Positions 1 through 9,217 of a DNA stretch of 64,000 nt are shown here, one piece after another. The stretch lies in contig JAAZNC010000008.1 in the NCBI GenBank assembly GCA_012798455.1, positions 26,345 to 90,344 of the forward strand. The letters run 5' to 3'. Numbering within the stretch: the stretch's first letter is position 1; each line of letters begins with the position of its first letter. Both the position numbers and the translations under genes were made by a program. This DNA comes from Chloroflexota bacterium. GTDB taxonomy: Bacteria; Chloroflexota; Anaerolineae; Anaerolineales; Anaerolineaceae. The notes beneath the pieces were generated by a model that was not told where the DNA came from, did not search any database, and worked only from the letters and a program-made list of their open reading frames with translations.

Positions 1-1
1 C

Positions 2-466
2 GGAGAACTGGGTTTTTCAACCACCATTGAATCGGATGTGGCTCCCTTGAACAATATGATAGAGACTTTGCTGCTTGCAGCTCCGCATACCCATGTGTTA
101 CGCGACCCCACTCGTGGAGGAGTTGCCACTACCCTGAATGAAATCGCTCAGCAGAGCCGTGTCAATATTCTGCTGCAGGAAAGCGCTCTGCCCGTCAAGA
201 AGCAGGTGCAAGCTGCCTGTGAAATGCTGGGGTTCGACCCGCTCTATATTGCCAATGAAGGCAAATTGCTGGCATTTGTCCCGGAAGCAGAATCCGTCGC
301 AGCACTGGAAGCCATCCGCTCTCATCCTCTGGGGAATGACGCAGCGATCATCGGAAAGGTCGTTCCACTAGAGGGTGAAATCCCCCGAGTATTGATGAAA
401 ACATTGATCGGAGGGACACGTATCATCGATACTCTTTCAGGAGAATTGCTGCCGCGCATCTGCTGA
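2..466 (+). CDS. hypE: Hydrogenase expression/formation protein HypE, C-terminal part (5' truncated by window start)
   Basis: Open frame continues upstream of the listed ATG (GELGFSTTIESDVAPLNNMIE...); DPTRGGVATTLNEIA, ANEGKLLAFVP and IGG(T)RIIDTLSGELLPRIC are typical of the HypE C-terminus. Confidence 0.9.
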   Translation, partial: GELGFSTTIESDVAPLNNMIETLLLAAPHTHVLRDPTRGGVATTLNEIAQQSRVNILLQESALPVKKQVQAACEMLGFDPLYIANEGKLLAFVPEAESVAALEAIRSHPLGNDAAIIGKVVPLEGEIPRVLMKTLIGGTRIIDTLSGELLPRIC

Positions 467-526
467 TCGAACTTGACAACCCTCCAAGAGTCTTTATACT
501 TATTCAAAATTCCATAAAGGTGAAGC

Positions 527-1327
527 ATGAAAATTGATTATAAAGAAACTACTTCAGATCTATTAGCAAGAATTAACATCCATGAAAAATATGGCACCCG
601 CAATATTGATGATTGGATGATCGCGACCATTCCCCTGAAGGAAGGTATGAAAATCCTGGACGTGGGATGCGGCGCCGGGAAGCAGTGCTTTTCTTATTTC
701 GACACATTACATGGTAAAGCGGAGATCGTCGGTGGAGATATATCTACTGAATTATTAGCCAAAGCTCATGAGGAAAACAGTAAACGTAAAACGGATATCG
801 TTTTCGCTGAATTGGATTTCAACCAACCTTTTAATTTCAAAGATAATACCTTTGATCTGGCTTCTTGCAGTTTCGCCATTTATTACGCAGAAGATATCCC
901 CTTCACTATCAAAGAAATGCATCGTGTTTTAAAACCAGGTGGTTATCTTTTCACAACCGGACCCATGCCTGAAAACAAACAGGTATTTTACGACATTATC
1001 AAAGAAGCCACCGGGAAAACCATCCCCCCCATGCCGGGCAGTTCCCGTTACTCAACGGAGATATTGGGAGCAGTTAAATCATTGTTCTCCCACACGGATG
1101 TGATCATCTTTGAAAATCCTCTAGCATTTGATGAAGCCGAACCTTTCCTGATCTACACTCGTGCATCCCTTAGTGAAGACCGCAAGTTGTGGACCAGTTT
1201 CTTTGAGAATAAGGATGAATTCGAAATGGTCATGCAAAAGATCAAATCCATCACTGATAAACGAATTAAGCTTGAAGGTAAGATCGTTATGACCAAAGTT
1301 GTGGGTGGCATTCTAGCCCAGAAATAA
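527..1327 (+). CDS. Class I SAM-dependent methyltransferase
   Basis: ILDVGCGAGKQ motif I, FDLASCSFAIYYAED, MHRVLKPGGYLF motif. Confidence 0.85.
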   Translation: MKIDYKETTSDLLARINIHEKYGTRNIDDWMIATIPLKEGMKILDVGCGAGKQCFSYFDTLHGKAEIVGGDISTELLAKAHEENSKRKTDIVFAELDFNQPFNFKDNTFDLASCSFAIYYAEDIPFTIKEMHRVLKPGGYLFTTGPMPENKQVFYDIIKEATGKTIPPMPGSSRYSTEILGAVKSLFSHTDVIIFENPLAFDEAEPFLIYTRASLSEDRKLWTSFFENKDEFEMVMQKIKSITDKRIKLEGKIVMTKVVGGILAQK

Positions 1328-1335
1328 AAAAGATT

Positions 1336-1986
1336 ATGGCAAATGATTTAGTTTTTTATGGAAAACGGATATTTTTTATCGGGGCTCATCCCGATGATAT
1401 CGAGTTGGGTTGTGGAGCATTGATCTCGCACATAACCGGGAAAGCAGAGTTGTTCTGCATCACCCTTTCCGATAATCAAAAAAATCCCCTGCTTCAAAAT
1501 CTGGTGAGTGAACATCATCAAAGCATGCAGACTCTTGGGATCGATCTAGAACATGTCATTCTTAAAGATTTCACAACTAGGCGCTTTCAGCATGAAAGGC
1601 AGGAGATACTTGAATCCCTGTTCGAGCTGAACAAGAAATATCGTCCAGATATGGTCTTCACCCACACCAAAGCGGACCTACATCAGGACCACAGCACCGT
1701 CACCATGGAAACGTTACGTGCTTTCCGTGGTATCAGTGTATTTGGTTTCGACGTCATTCGCAGTAGCAGCGGATTTTTTCCCAACTTACTTGTCAAGGTT
1801 GAAGAAAAGGATGTTGAGAATAAAATTGCTGCATTAAGTGCATATTCCACATACCGTGATAAATACTATTTCTCTTCGGAGATAACCAGAGCTACTTTAA
1901 TTCGCAATGGTGCTTTGGCTGAAAGCCACTACGCAGAAGGCTTTGATATCTTCCGTATGATCGCTTCATTTGGCAGCCTGGATTAA
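1336..1986 (+). CDS. PIG-L family deacetylase (LmbE-like)
   Basis: IGAHPDDIELGCGALI zinc-binding motif and HTKADLHQDHSTV. Confidence 0.85.
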   Translation: MANDLVFYGKRIFFIGAHPDDIELGCGALISHITGKAELFCITLSDNQKNPLLQNLVSEHHQSMQTLGIDLEHVILKDFTTRRFQHERQEILESLFELNKKYRPDMVFTHTKADLHQDHSTVTMETLRAFRGISVFGFDVIRSSSGFFPNLLVKVEEKDVENKIAALSAYSTYRDKYYFSSEITRATLIRNGALAESHYAEGFDIFRMIASFGSLD

Positions 1987-2000
1987 GAAAATCGCAAAAA

Positions 2001-2036
2001 AAGAGCCAGTTCAACTGAAGGCTGGTTCTTTATTTT
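2001..2036 (+). terminator. Rho-independent terminator between convergent genes
   Basis: Stem aagagccag (2001-2009) / ctggttctt (2022-2030) with a G-T pair, followed by a T-rich run. Confidence 0.6.
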
Positions 2037-2434
2037 TCCTTTTCAAGTCCATATAGGGCAGCTTTGATCACTTTGAGGGGCAGCAGTGCACATTTTAAAC
2101 GTACCGGACCCAATTCAATTCCTAATAAATTGATCACATGCTGTGAATCAAAATGTTCGACTTCATTTACTTTTTTACCAATAATATCTTCCAGGAGAAT
2201 GTCAGCGGATGCCTGTGAAATGGCACAACCGTGCCCGCTGAAAACTGCATTTTTAATAACACCATTTTCGTCAACTTCGACATCCATATGAATGAAATCA
2301 CCACATAAAGGGTTCTCATCTTCGTAGCTGTGACTATGCGCTTCCAGCTCCCCTTTGTGGATTGGGGTTTTATAATGTTCCAGGATTATTTCACGGTATA
2401 GGTCATCCATCATTTCATTCACCTGTTCAACCAA
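2030..2434 (-). CDS. sufU: Fe-S cluster assembly scaffold SufU (real start probably the internal MDDLYREIILEHY, near 2410)
   Basis: DDLYREIILEHYKTPIHKG, NPLCGD, GHGCAISQASADIL, KCALLPLKVI: conserved SufU cysteines. Confidence 0.9.
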   Translation of the reverse strand: MVEQVNEMMDDLYREIILEHYKTPIHKGELEAHSHSYEDENPLCGDFIHMDVEVDENGVIKNAVFSGHGCAISQASADILLEDIIGKKVNEVEHFDSQHVINLLGIELGPVRLKCALLPLKVIKAALYGLEKEK

Positions 2435-3650
2435 AGACCTTTTTAACCTTATTGATTCCCATCACCAGCGCATCAATATCGGCTTCATCGTTATACAGAT
2501 AAAAACTAGCACGGGTAGATGCAGGGATATCCAACTTTTGATGAAGAGGCATAGCACAATGGTGCCCGGCACGAACTGCAATCCCTTCCGAATCGAGGAC
2601 CTGCGCCACATCATGAGGATGAATATCTTTCAACGTAAATGAAATTACACCACCTCTTTTTTCCGCGCTGGGACCTAAGATCGTTAACCCTGCTGTTTCT
2701 TTTAATGCATCATAGGCATAAGCTGTGATCTGACATTCATGGGAGTGGATTTCCTTCATTCCTATACCACTCAGATAATCTATGGCAGCGCCAAATCCAA
2801 TGGCTTCGGCGATCGCTGGCGTTCCTGCTTCGAATTTATATGGCAGCTCATTGGGTTGAAATCCATCGTAGGTAACCTTACGGATCATATCTCCCCCACC
2901 CAAAAATGGATCCATTTCATTCAATAATTTTTTATTTCCATATAGAATTCCTACACCGGTTGGTCCACACATTTTATGCGCGGAGAAAGCATAAAAATCA
3001 GCACCGATATCCTGTATATCGACTGGGAGATGAGGTACTGATTGTGCGCCATCGATCAACACGATTGCACCAATTCGGTGTGCCATTTCCGTCATTTTTT
3101 TTACCGGATTGATCACACCCAGCACATTGGACATATGGGCAAAAGCTACCAACTTTGGTTTGTGATTCAGCTGTTTTTGGAAGTCTTCCAGGTCAAGCAG
3201 CCCTTGCTCGTCGATCTCGGTAAAATCGATCTTGACATCCTTTTCTTTAGCAAGCATATACCAGGGAACCAAATTGGAATGGTGTTCCATCCGGGTCAAT
3301 AAAATATGGTCTCCGGTCTTGAGGAACTTGCGTCCCCATGCATACGCTACCAGATTGATGGATTCAGTCGTATTCCTGGTAAAGATCATCTGGGTAGGAT
3401 CAGGGATATGAACAAAATCACTTACCTTTTTACGAGCTACTTCGTACAATTCTGTTGATTCTTCAGCTAAGGCATGAATTCCTCGATGGATATTGGCATA
3501 ATGTTTTTCGTAAACATCATTCATTATATCCAACACGGTTTGCGGTTTTTGGCTGGAAGCAGCGGAATCAAGATAGACTAATCTTTTATCACCATTCACT
3601 AATCGGTTAAAGATTGGGAAATCTTTCCGGATATTCCGGGAATTGAGCAT
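2427..3650 (-). CDS. sufS: Cysteine desulfurase SufS
   Basis: RLVYLDSAASSQKP, NIHRGIHALAEEST, DGAQSVPHLPVD, AFSAHKMCGPTGVGILYG, VRAGHHCAMPLH. Confidence 0.95.
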   Translation of the reverse strand: MLNSRNIRKDFPIFNRLVNGDKRLVYLDSAASSQKPQTVLDIMNDVYEKHYANIHRGIHALAEESTELYEVARKKVSDFVHIPDPTQMIFTRNTTESINLVAYAWGRKFLKTGDHILLTRMEHHSNLVPWYMLAKEKDVKIDFTEIDEQGLLDLEDFQKQLNHKPKLVAFAHMSNVLGVINPVKKMTEMAHRIGAIVLIDGAQSVPHLPVDIQDIGADFYAFSAHKMCGPTGVGILYGNKKLLNEMDPFLGGGDMIRKVTYDGFQPNELPYKFEAGTPAIAEAIGFGAAIDYLSGIGMKEIHSHECQITAYAYDALKETAGLTILGPSAEKRGGVISFTLKDIHPHDVAQVLDSEGIAVRAGHHCAMPLHQKLDIPASTRASFYLYNDEADIDALVMGINKVKKVFG

Positions 3651-3659
3651 TTTTTAACC

Positions 3660-3926
3660 TTAACTACTTTTACTTTTTTTACGAAGATTAGGAGAATCGC
3701 TAGGATACCAAAGAATATGATCTGGCACCATCCAACCATCAGTAAGATACACATTTTCCTTGAATTGTACTGCTATTAACTTGGAATCTACCTGAACCAC
3801 CGTTCCCTTTAACCAGCCCTTAATCCGATCTTTCCCTTTGTCATGATCGCAATTAGCTTCGACTTGATCACCCACCTCATAGACATCTGCGATGTTGGGG
3901 GGGCGCATGAACGGTGTACTTGCCAT
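3660..3926 (-). CDS. Small SH3/Tudor-like protein embedded in the suf operon
   Basis: 88 aa ORF, 9 nt from sufS and co-directional; VGDQVEANCDHDKGKDRIKGWLKGTVVQVDSKLIAVQF reads as a small beta-barrel pattern. Family not recognised. Confidence 0.7.
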   Translation of the reverse strand: MASTPFMRPPNIADVYEVGDQVEANCDHDKGKDRIKGWLKGTVVQVDSKLIAVQFKENVYLTDGWMVPDHILWYPSDSPNLRKKSKSS

Positions 3927-3966
3927 AGTAAATCTCCTGATTGACTGAAATTTATTAATCTATCTA

Positions 3967-5301
3967 TTAAAGCATATCTTTGTTAATTTTAGATATGAAT
4001 TCATCCCAGAGAAATTGTTGAATTTCCTTCTCTACAACTCGATCGATCACCGTTTGGACAAAACCGGAAATGATCAATGCTTCACCTGTTTTATCAGGTA
4101 TTCCTCTTGACTCCAGATAGAATAATTGTTCTTTATCAAGATTCGTAATGGTAACCCCATGTGAGCAACGTACATCATTGGTCAATATCTCCAAGCCTGG
4201 GGTAGAATCTATCTTGGCAGTACGGCTGAGCACCAAATTATTGTTTGCTTGATACCCGTCAGTGTGAATCGCTTTTTCATCTACATATATCATACCTTCC
4301 CACATACTGCGGCTTTCTCCATCAACCACTCCCCGATACAATAGATCGCTGGTGGTATTCTTTGCCATGTGATTTTGTGCGGTATCCATAAAAATTTGTT
4401 GTTTTGCGGTAGGTATGAACAATCCTGAAACAATGGCACTACTGCCCTGCCCGTTCAAACTCACTTCTAGACGAGATTTGCTGAATTCACATCCCTTTAA
4501 TAACGAAAACCAATTGATACTGGCATCTTTTTGAAGTGAAGCTTTTTGATTTTGGAAATCCCAGGTCTGATGAGAGTTATCTTGAATATCGATCAGATCA
4601 AGGTGAGCATTTTCATCGAGATAGATCTCCATGATACCCACATTCATTATTTTAGTGCAGTTGCCTGATCGACGTTCTCGTATCAACGTTGCAGAAGAAT
4701 TTTTTCCAACATATAACAGTGTTGTGTTGGGGATGGCAATTTTATCACCATTGATGATCTCGTCAAAGTAAACCGGTCTGGTGAGATTGCAATTATCCTC
4801 TATCGAAATCACCACATGATTATTTGAAAAAGCATAACTGAAGGCAGCAAATTTATCACTATCAGGAGTGACGATCTGTCCGATCTTCCCAATAATATTC
4901 TCTGGAATGAAATCAGATCTATCCTTAACAATATCGACATGCAACGCCTTCACTATGTGATTGTCAATGCTCAATCTTGATCCTGCTGCATCGGATTCTA
5001 ATTTAACATAGATAACATTTTCGAATTTACCACTTCCCGAATCTTCATTCACGTTTTCTATTCTGCTTGATGCTTGCTCATGAAGAGTGAATACTTCGGG
5101 ACGTAATTCTCGCAGAGATATCTTCCGCCAGCCGGGTGTTTTTGTATTGGGAAAAGGCATCTTGCAATATTTATCCAGTGCAGATTGCTGAAGTTGTTTT
5201 AGATATCCTTCTTTTTTTTGCAGTAGTTTAAAATGCGCTACAAAAGAGAATTCAGGAATTTCTTCCTGTGCCATGACAGGTTGTTGGTTGATATTGCTCA
5301 T
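3967..5301 (-). CDS. sufD: Fe-S cluster assembly protein SufD
   Basis: SufBD core: DSTPGLEILTNDVRCSHGVTITNLDKEQLFYLESRGI; position next to sufB. Confidence 0.92.
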   Translation of the reverse strand: MSNINQQPVMAQEEIPEFSFVAHFKLLQKKEGYLKQLQQSALDKYCKMPFPNTKTPGWRKISLRELRPEVFTLHEQASSRIENVNEDSGSGKFENVIYVKLESDAAGSRLSIDNHIVKALHVDIVKDRSDFIPENIIGKIGQIVTPDSDKFAAFSYAFSNNHVVISIEDNCNLTRPVYFDEIINGDKIAIPNTTLLYVGKNSSATLIRERRSGNCTKIMNVGIMEIYLDENAHLDLIDIQDNSHQTWDFQNQKASLQKDASINWFSLLKGCEFSKSRLEVSLNGQGSSAIVSGLFIPTAKQQIFMDTAQNHMAKNTTSDLLYRGVVDGESRSMWEGMIYVDEKAIHTDGYQANNNLVLSRTAKIDSTPGLEILTNDVRCSHGVTITNLDKEQLFYLESRGIPDKTGEALIISGFVQTVIDRVVEKEIQQFLWDEFISKINKDML

Positions 5302-5302
5302 A

Positions 5303-6754
5303 CTAGCCTACGGATCCTTCCATTTGAAGTTGGATCAACCGGTTCATTTCCACCGCATATTCCATGGGAAGTTCCTTCACCAATGGTTCGATGAATCCGG
5401 AAATAATCATGGTGGTCGCTTCTTCCTGGCTCAATCCACGACTGGTCAAATAGAATAGTTGCTCCTCTCCTACCTTGGATACAGATGCTTCATGACCGAT
5501 GGATACATTTTCTGCGCGATTTTCAATATGCGGATATGTGTCTGAACGCGAATGTTCATCCAAAATAAGAGCATCACATACCACATTCGCCTTCGAATTT
5601 TCAGCCTTTTTATCGATATACAACAATCCTCGAAAGGATGAACGTCCACCATCTTTACTGATAGACTTGGATGTCACTTTACTAGTCGTATTTGGAGCAA
5701 GATGCAACATTTTGCCGCCGGCATCTTGATTCTGTCCCCTTCCAGCAAAAGCCATGGAGAGGATCTCGCCACGCGCACCCTCTCCAACTAAATAGCAAGA
5801 TGGGTATTTCATAGTCGCTTTGGCACCCAGATTGCTATCTACCCATTCCATCGTACCATTTTCATGCACCATGGCACGTTGGGTCACCAAATTATAAACA
5901 TTGGTTGACCAGTTCTGGATGGTAGTATAACGCACTCTGGCACCCTTTTTTACCACGATTTCAATCACACCACTGTGGAAAGAATTTTTTGTATATTGAG
6001 GAGCTGTACAACCTTCCACATAGTGGACTTGTGCTCCCTCATCAGCAATGATGATACTTCGTTCAAATTGCCCGATGCTGGCTGAGTTCAATCGGAAATA
6101 TGCTTGCAAAGGCAGTTCAACTTTGACCTTGGGTGGAATATACACAAAGGAACCACCTGACCAAACAGCCGTATTTAAAGCAGCGAATTTATTATCAGTA
6201 TAGGGAATCACAGTACCAAAATGTTCCCTAAAAATTTCAGGGTATTGGCGCAGCCCATCTTCAACGCTCAGAAATATCACACCTTGTTTTTCCAACTGGT
6301 GCTGGATATTGTGATATACCATTTCCGATTCATATTGGGCACCTACCCCAGCCAAGAATTTTTGTTCGGCTTCGGGGATTCCCAACCGATCGAAGGTGTT
6401 TTTTATCTCGCTGGGGATCTCATTCCAATCATTCTGAATGACATCGGTAGGTTTGACATAATAATACAGATCATCCATATCCAGATCAGCAAGATCCACA
6501 CCCCAACTAGGGAGAGGTACAGAATTGAAATGAGCCAATGCTTTAAGGCGATATTCTAGCATCCAATTCGGTTCCCCTTTATAGGCAGAAATTTGGCGGA
6601 CAACTTCCGCATCCAAACCTTTTCTGGTCTTGAACACATAATTCTCAGGTTCGTGAAAATCATAACGCTGGGTATCGATTCCTCGCAGGATATCGTTTTC
6701 TATCATCATATTTGTCTTTCCAGTGGATAGATCAATTCTTAAGCTTTCACCCAA
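5303..6754 (-). CDS. sufB: Fe-S cluster assembly protein SufB (start probably the internal [10 protein letters not shown], near 6709)
   Basis: [82 protein letters not shown]. Confidence 0.95.
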   Translation of the reverse strand: MGESLRIDLSTGKTNMMIENDILRGIDTQRYDFHEPENYVFKTRKGLDAEVVRQISAYKGEPNWMLEYRLKALAHFNSVPLPSWGVDLADLDMDDLYYYVKPTDVIQNDWNEIPSEIKNTFDRLGIPEAEQKFLAGVGAQYESEMVYHNIQHQLEKQGVIFLSVEDGLRQYPEIFREHFGTVIPYTDNKFAALNTAVWSGGSFVYIPPKVKVELPLQAYFRLNSASIGQFERSIIIADEGAQVHYVEGCTAPQYTKNSFHSGVIEIVVKKGARVRYTTIQNWSTNVYNLVTQRAMVHENGTMEWVDSNLGAKATMKYPSCYLVGEGARGEILSMAFAGRGQNQDAGGKMLHLAPNTTSKVTSKSISKDGGRSSFRGLLYIDKKAENSKANVVCDALILDEHSRSDTYPHIENRAENVSIGHEASVSKVGEEQLFYLTSRGLSQEEATTMIISGFIEPLVKELPMEYAVEMNRLIQLQMEGSVG

Positions 6755-7491
6755 CCATACCCTTCGTCCTCTAGACGGAGTGCCAGGTCAGGTCCTCCAC
6801 TTTCCACAATTTTCCCATCCATCATCACATGTACCACATCTGGTTTGAGATAATTAAGAATACGTTGATAATGGGTTATTACAAGGATTCCTAATTTTTC
6901 ATTTTTCAATGTATTGATCCCTTGAGCAACGATACGTAATGCGTCAATATCCAATCCGGAATCCGTCTCATCTAACACTGCCATATTTGGCTCCAGCATC
7001 GCCATCTGCAAAATTTCAACGCGTTTTTTCTCGCCGCCCGAAAAGCCGTCATTCAGATACCGCCCCCCCATTTTTGGGTCCATGTCTAGCAATTTCATTT
7101 TTTCCAGCATCAGTTTCCTAAATTCTGGAATTGAAATGCCATGATAATCAGGGTCGACAGATTTACGTTGGGTATTGATCGCAGTTCGCAGAAAATTTGC
7201 AACGGTTACACCGGGAATCGCCACCGGATATTGAAATGCCAGGAATAACCCTTTGTGTGATCTTTCCTCTGGAGCCAATCCCATGATGCTTTCCCCATTT
7301 AACAAAGCATCTCCCATGGTGACCGTGTATTTTGGATGTCCCATTAGAGAATATGCCAGGGTAGATTTGCCCGTCCCGTTGGGTCCCATGATAGCATGTA
7401 CCTCACCGGCTGGTACCCTAAGATCAATTCCATGCAGGATTTCAATGGACTCCACTTCTACATAAAGGTTTTTTATTTCTAAACCCATCAT
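6739..7491 (-). CDS. sufC: Fe-S cluster assembly ATPase SufC
   Basis: [24 protein letters not shown] Walker [48 protein letters not shown]. Start refined from ORF start 7530 to [13 protein letters not shown]. Confidence 0.95.
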   Translation of the reverse strand: MMGLEIKNLYVEVESIEILHGIDLRVPAGEVHAIMGPNGTGKSTLAYSLMGHPKYTVTMGDALLNGESIMGLAPEERSHKGLFLAFQYPVAIPGVTVANFLRTAINTQRKSVDPDYHGISIPEFRKLMLEKMKLLDMDPKMGGRYLNDGFSGGEKKRVEILQMAMLEPNMAVLDETDSGLDIDALRIVAQGINTLKNEKLGILVITHYQRILNYLKPDVVHVMMDGKIVESGGPDLALRLEDEGYGWVKA

Positions 7492-7520
7492 TCTTTTTAT
7501 TCCTTTCCGGTAGCAGCGAG

Positions 7521-7549
7521 AGTATACCATGCTGCTACGATTTGGTCAA
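7521..7549 (-). promoter_or_regulatory. Sigma70-type promoter for sufC operon
   Basis: Minus strand TTGACC - 17 nt - TATACT. Confidence 0.7.
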
Positions 7550-7566
7550 TATTTATTATAAATATC
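7549..7566. promoter_or_regulatory. Candidate operator, inverted repeat ATATTT-N6-AAATAT between the divergent suf promoters
   Basis: Perfect 6-bp arms lying between the two -35 boxes; AT-rich context weakens specificity. Confidence 0.4.
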
Positions 7567-7574
7567 ACTATTAT

Positions 7575-7603
7575 TGACTTTTCTATCAGCCCATGTTATA
7601 GTG
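7575..7603 (+). promoter_or_regulatory. Sigma70-type promoter for the SufR-like regulator
   Basis: TTGACT - 17 nt - TATAGT. Confidence 0.7.
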
Positions 7604-7630
7604 TTACCGGAAAATAGTAGAAATGAACAT

Positions 7631-8254
7631 ATGAAAACAACCCGCGAAAAAGTATTATCAACCATAAAAACCCATCCAAAATCAACGATCATTGAGATCG
7701 CTAAACAGGTGGATATCAATGCCATTTCAGTCCGACATCACCTCACCAACCTACAAGCGGAGGGGTTGATCGTAGCCGAAGAGGAACGTCATGGTGTTGG
7801 TCGTCCCAGGTTGGTATATTCTCTTACTGATAAGGGCATGGAAAATTTCCCCTCCCGCTACTACCACCTAGTTAATTCTTTGATGGACGAGATTAAGAAT
7901 GCTTTACCAGCCAATAATGTAAATACTATCTTCAATAATATGGCAGATAAATTAACCTCAGAATATGAACCCTTATTGAAAACCATGACGATTGAAGAAC
8001 GACTCGATCTGCTTACCACGATTCTAGACAATGAAGGTTTTGATGTGGAATGGGAAAAAGACGGGGATGAATATCGAATAAGAGAAATTTCATGCCCATT
8101 TTTCAAAATTGGTGATAATCATCCTGAAGTATGTTTGTTCGACCGCTCCATTATTTCCAACATCCTGGATATCCCTGCAAATCAGATCTCACACCAAAAA
8201 CAAGATAAAGATCTTTGTACCTATTCCTTTACTGTGATAAATCAAAATGCCTGA
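7631..8254 (+). CDS. sufR: SufR-like HTH transcriptional regulator with C-terminal cysteines
   Basis: N-terminal winged helix (IIEIAKQVDINAISVRHHLTNLQAEGLI, GVGRPRLVYSLTDKG); C-terminal CPFFKIGDNHPEVCLFD...LCTYSF; divergent to sufC. Start refined from 7574. Confidence 0.8.
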   Translation: MKTTREKVLSTIKTHPKSTIIEIAKQVDINAISVRHHLTNLQAEGLIVAEEERHGVGRPRLVYSLTDKGMENFPSRYYHLVNSLMDEIKNALPANNVNTIFNNMADKLTSEYEPLLKTMTIEERLDLLTTILDNEGFDVEWEKDGDEYRIREISCPFFKIGDNHPEVCLFDRSIISNILDIPANQISHQKQDKDLCTYSFTVINQNA

Positions 8255-8591
8255 AGAAAAAATCAATATACCTGAATGGAAAGCCAATACCACTCATCCT
8301 GAACTCGCCGGTGAATTGAGAGAAGCTTTTCGCGACGTGAAAGATCCTGAAATTGGAAGTGATATCATCCAGTTGGGATTGGTACGAGACGTGGAAATTT
8401 CTGACGAACAGGTCATCGTCACCATGATTCTCACTACCCCTTATTGCCCCTATGGTCCCGTTTTGCTGGAATCCGCTCGCCGGATTGCGAAAGACACCAC
8501 CGGCAAAAAAGCTACGGTAATCTATGGTAGCGAGGTATGGGATCAATCGATGATGGAAGATCCATCTGCTTTCAATTGGGGATTATTTTAG
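8247..8591 (+). CDS. MIP18/DUF59 family metal-sulfur cluster assembly factor (SufT-like)
   Basis: REAFRDVKDPEIGSDIIQLGLVRDVEI, MILTTPYCPYGPVLLE; overlaps the regulator stop by 8 nt. Confidence 0.85.
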   Translation: MPEEKINIPEWKANTTHPELAGELREAFRDVKDPEIGSDIIQLGLVRDVEISDEQVIVTMILTTPYCPYGPVLLESARRIAKDTTGKKATVIYGSEVWDQSMMEDPSAFNWGLF

Positions 8592-9217
8592 CCGATCCGC
8601 TCAAAACACAAGCGAATCGAAGCACCATCTTCTTTGAGTTCTATTGCCTTGAAACCGCATCCAATGACCAGAGATTGAATTTCCGACATACGAAAGAACC
8701 TGCTTTTCATACCTAACATCCATTCAAGCAAGGCAACGATCTTCACTGTAAACTTTTTGATATTGGGCTCAAAGATGTAGAGAATACCGCCTTTGCGCAA
8801 TAATCTGGCGCACTCCCCGATCGCTTCTTCCCGATTTTGGAAATGGTGATAAGCATCCGCTATTAGAATACCGGCAACACATCCTTGGCGAAAAGGCAAG
8901 CGTACAGCATCTGCACCCACTACCCATAGTCCTGCTCTTTTGGTGGATTGCAGCAGCATCTTCATCGATGCATCGGCAACCAATACCTTCCTTTTTCCAT
9001 TCTGTAGCGAGACTGCCATCCGTCCGGTTCCCCCACCGATATCCACAATGATACCTTCATCCGCGAATCCACCCTGCTGGCAAAGTTCGCCCAGAGCAGG
9101 GTGGAAAACATGATCATAAATAGGCGCGGTCAGGTTGAAAAAACCGATCTTTCTAGATGATGGCAAGGTCCTTCCCAACTTTCTCAAAGATTCGCAGCAC
9201 TTTTTCAATCTGTTCAT
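8588..9217 (-). CDS. Class I SAM-dependent methyltransferase (start uncertain; overlaps the upstream ORF by 65 nt if the listed ATG is used)
   Basis: IIVDIGGGTGRMAVSL, GADAVRLPF, ADAYHHFQNREEAIGECARLLRKGGILYIFEP. Confidence 0.8.
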   Translation of the reverse strand: MNRLKKCCESLRKLGRTLPSSRKIGFFNLTAPIYDHVFHPALGELCQQGGFADEGIIVDIGGGTGRMAVSLQNGKRKVLVADASMKMLLQSTKRAGLWVVGADAVRLPFRQGCVAGILIADAYHHFQNREEAIGECARLLRKGGILYIFEPNIKKFTVKIVALLEWMLGMKSRFFRMSEIQSLVIGCGFKAIELKEDGASIRLCFERIG

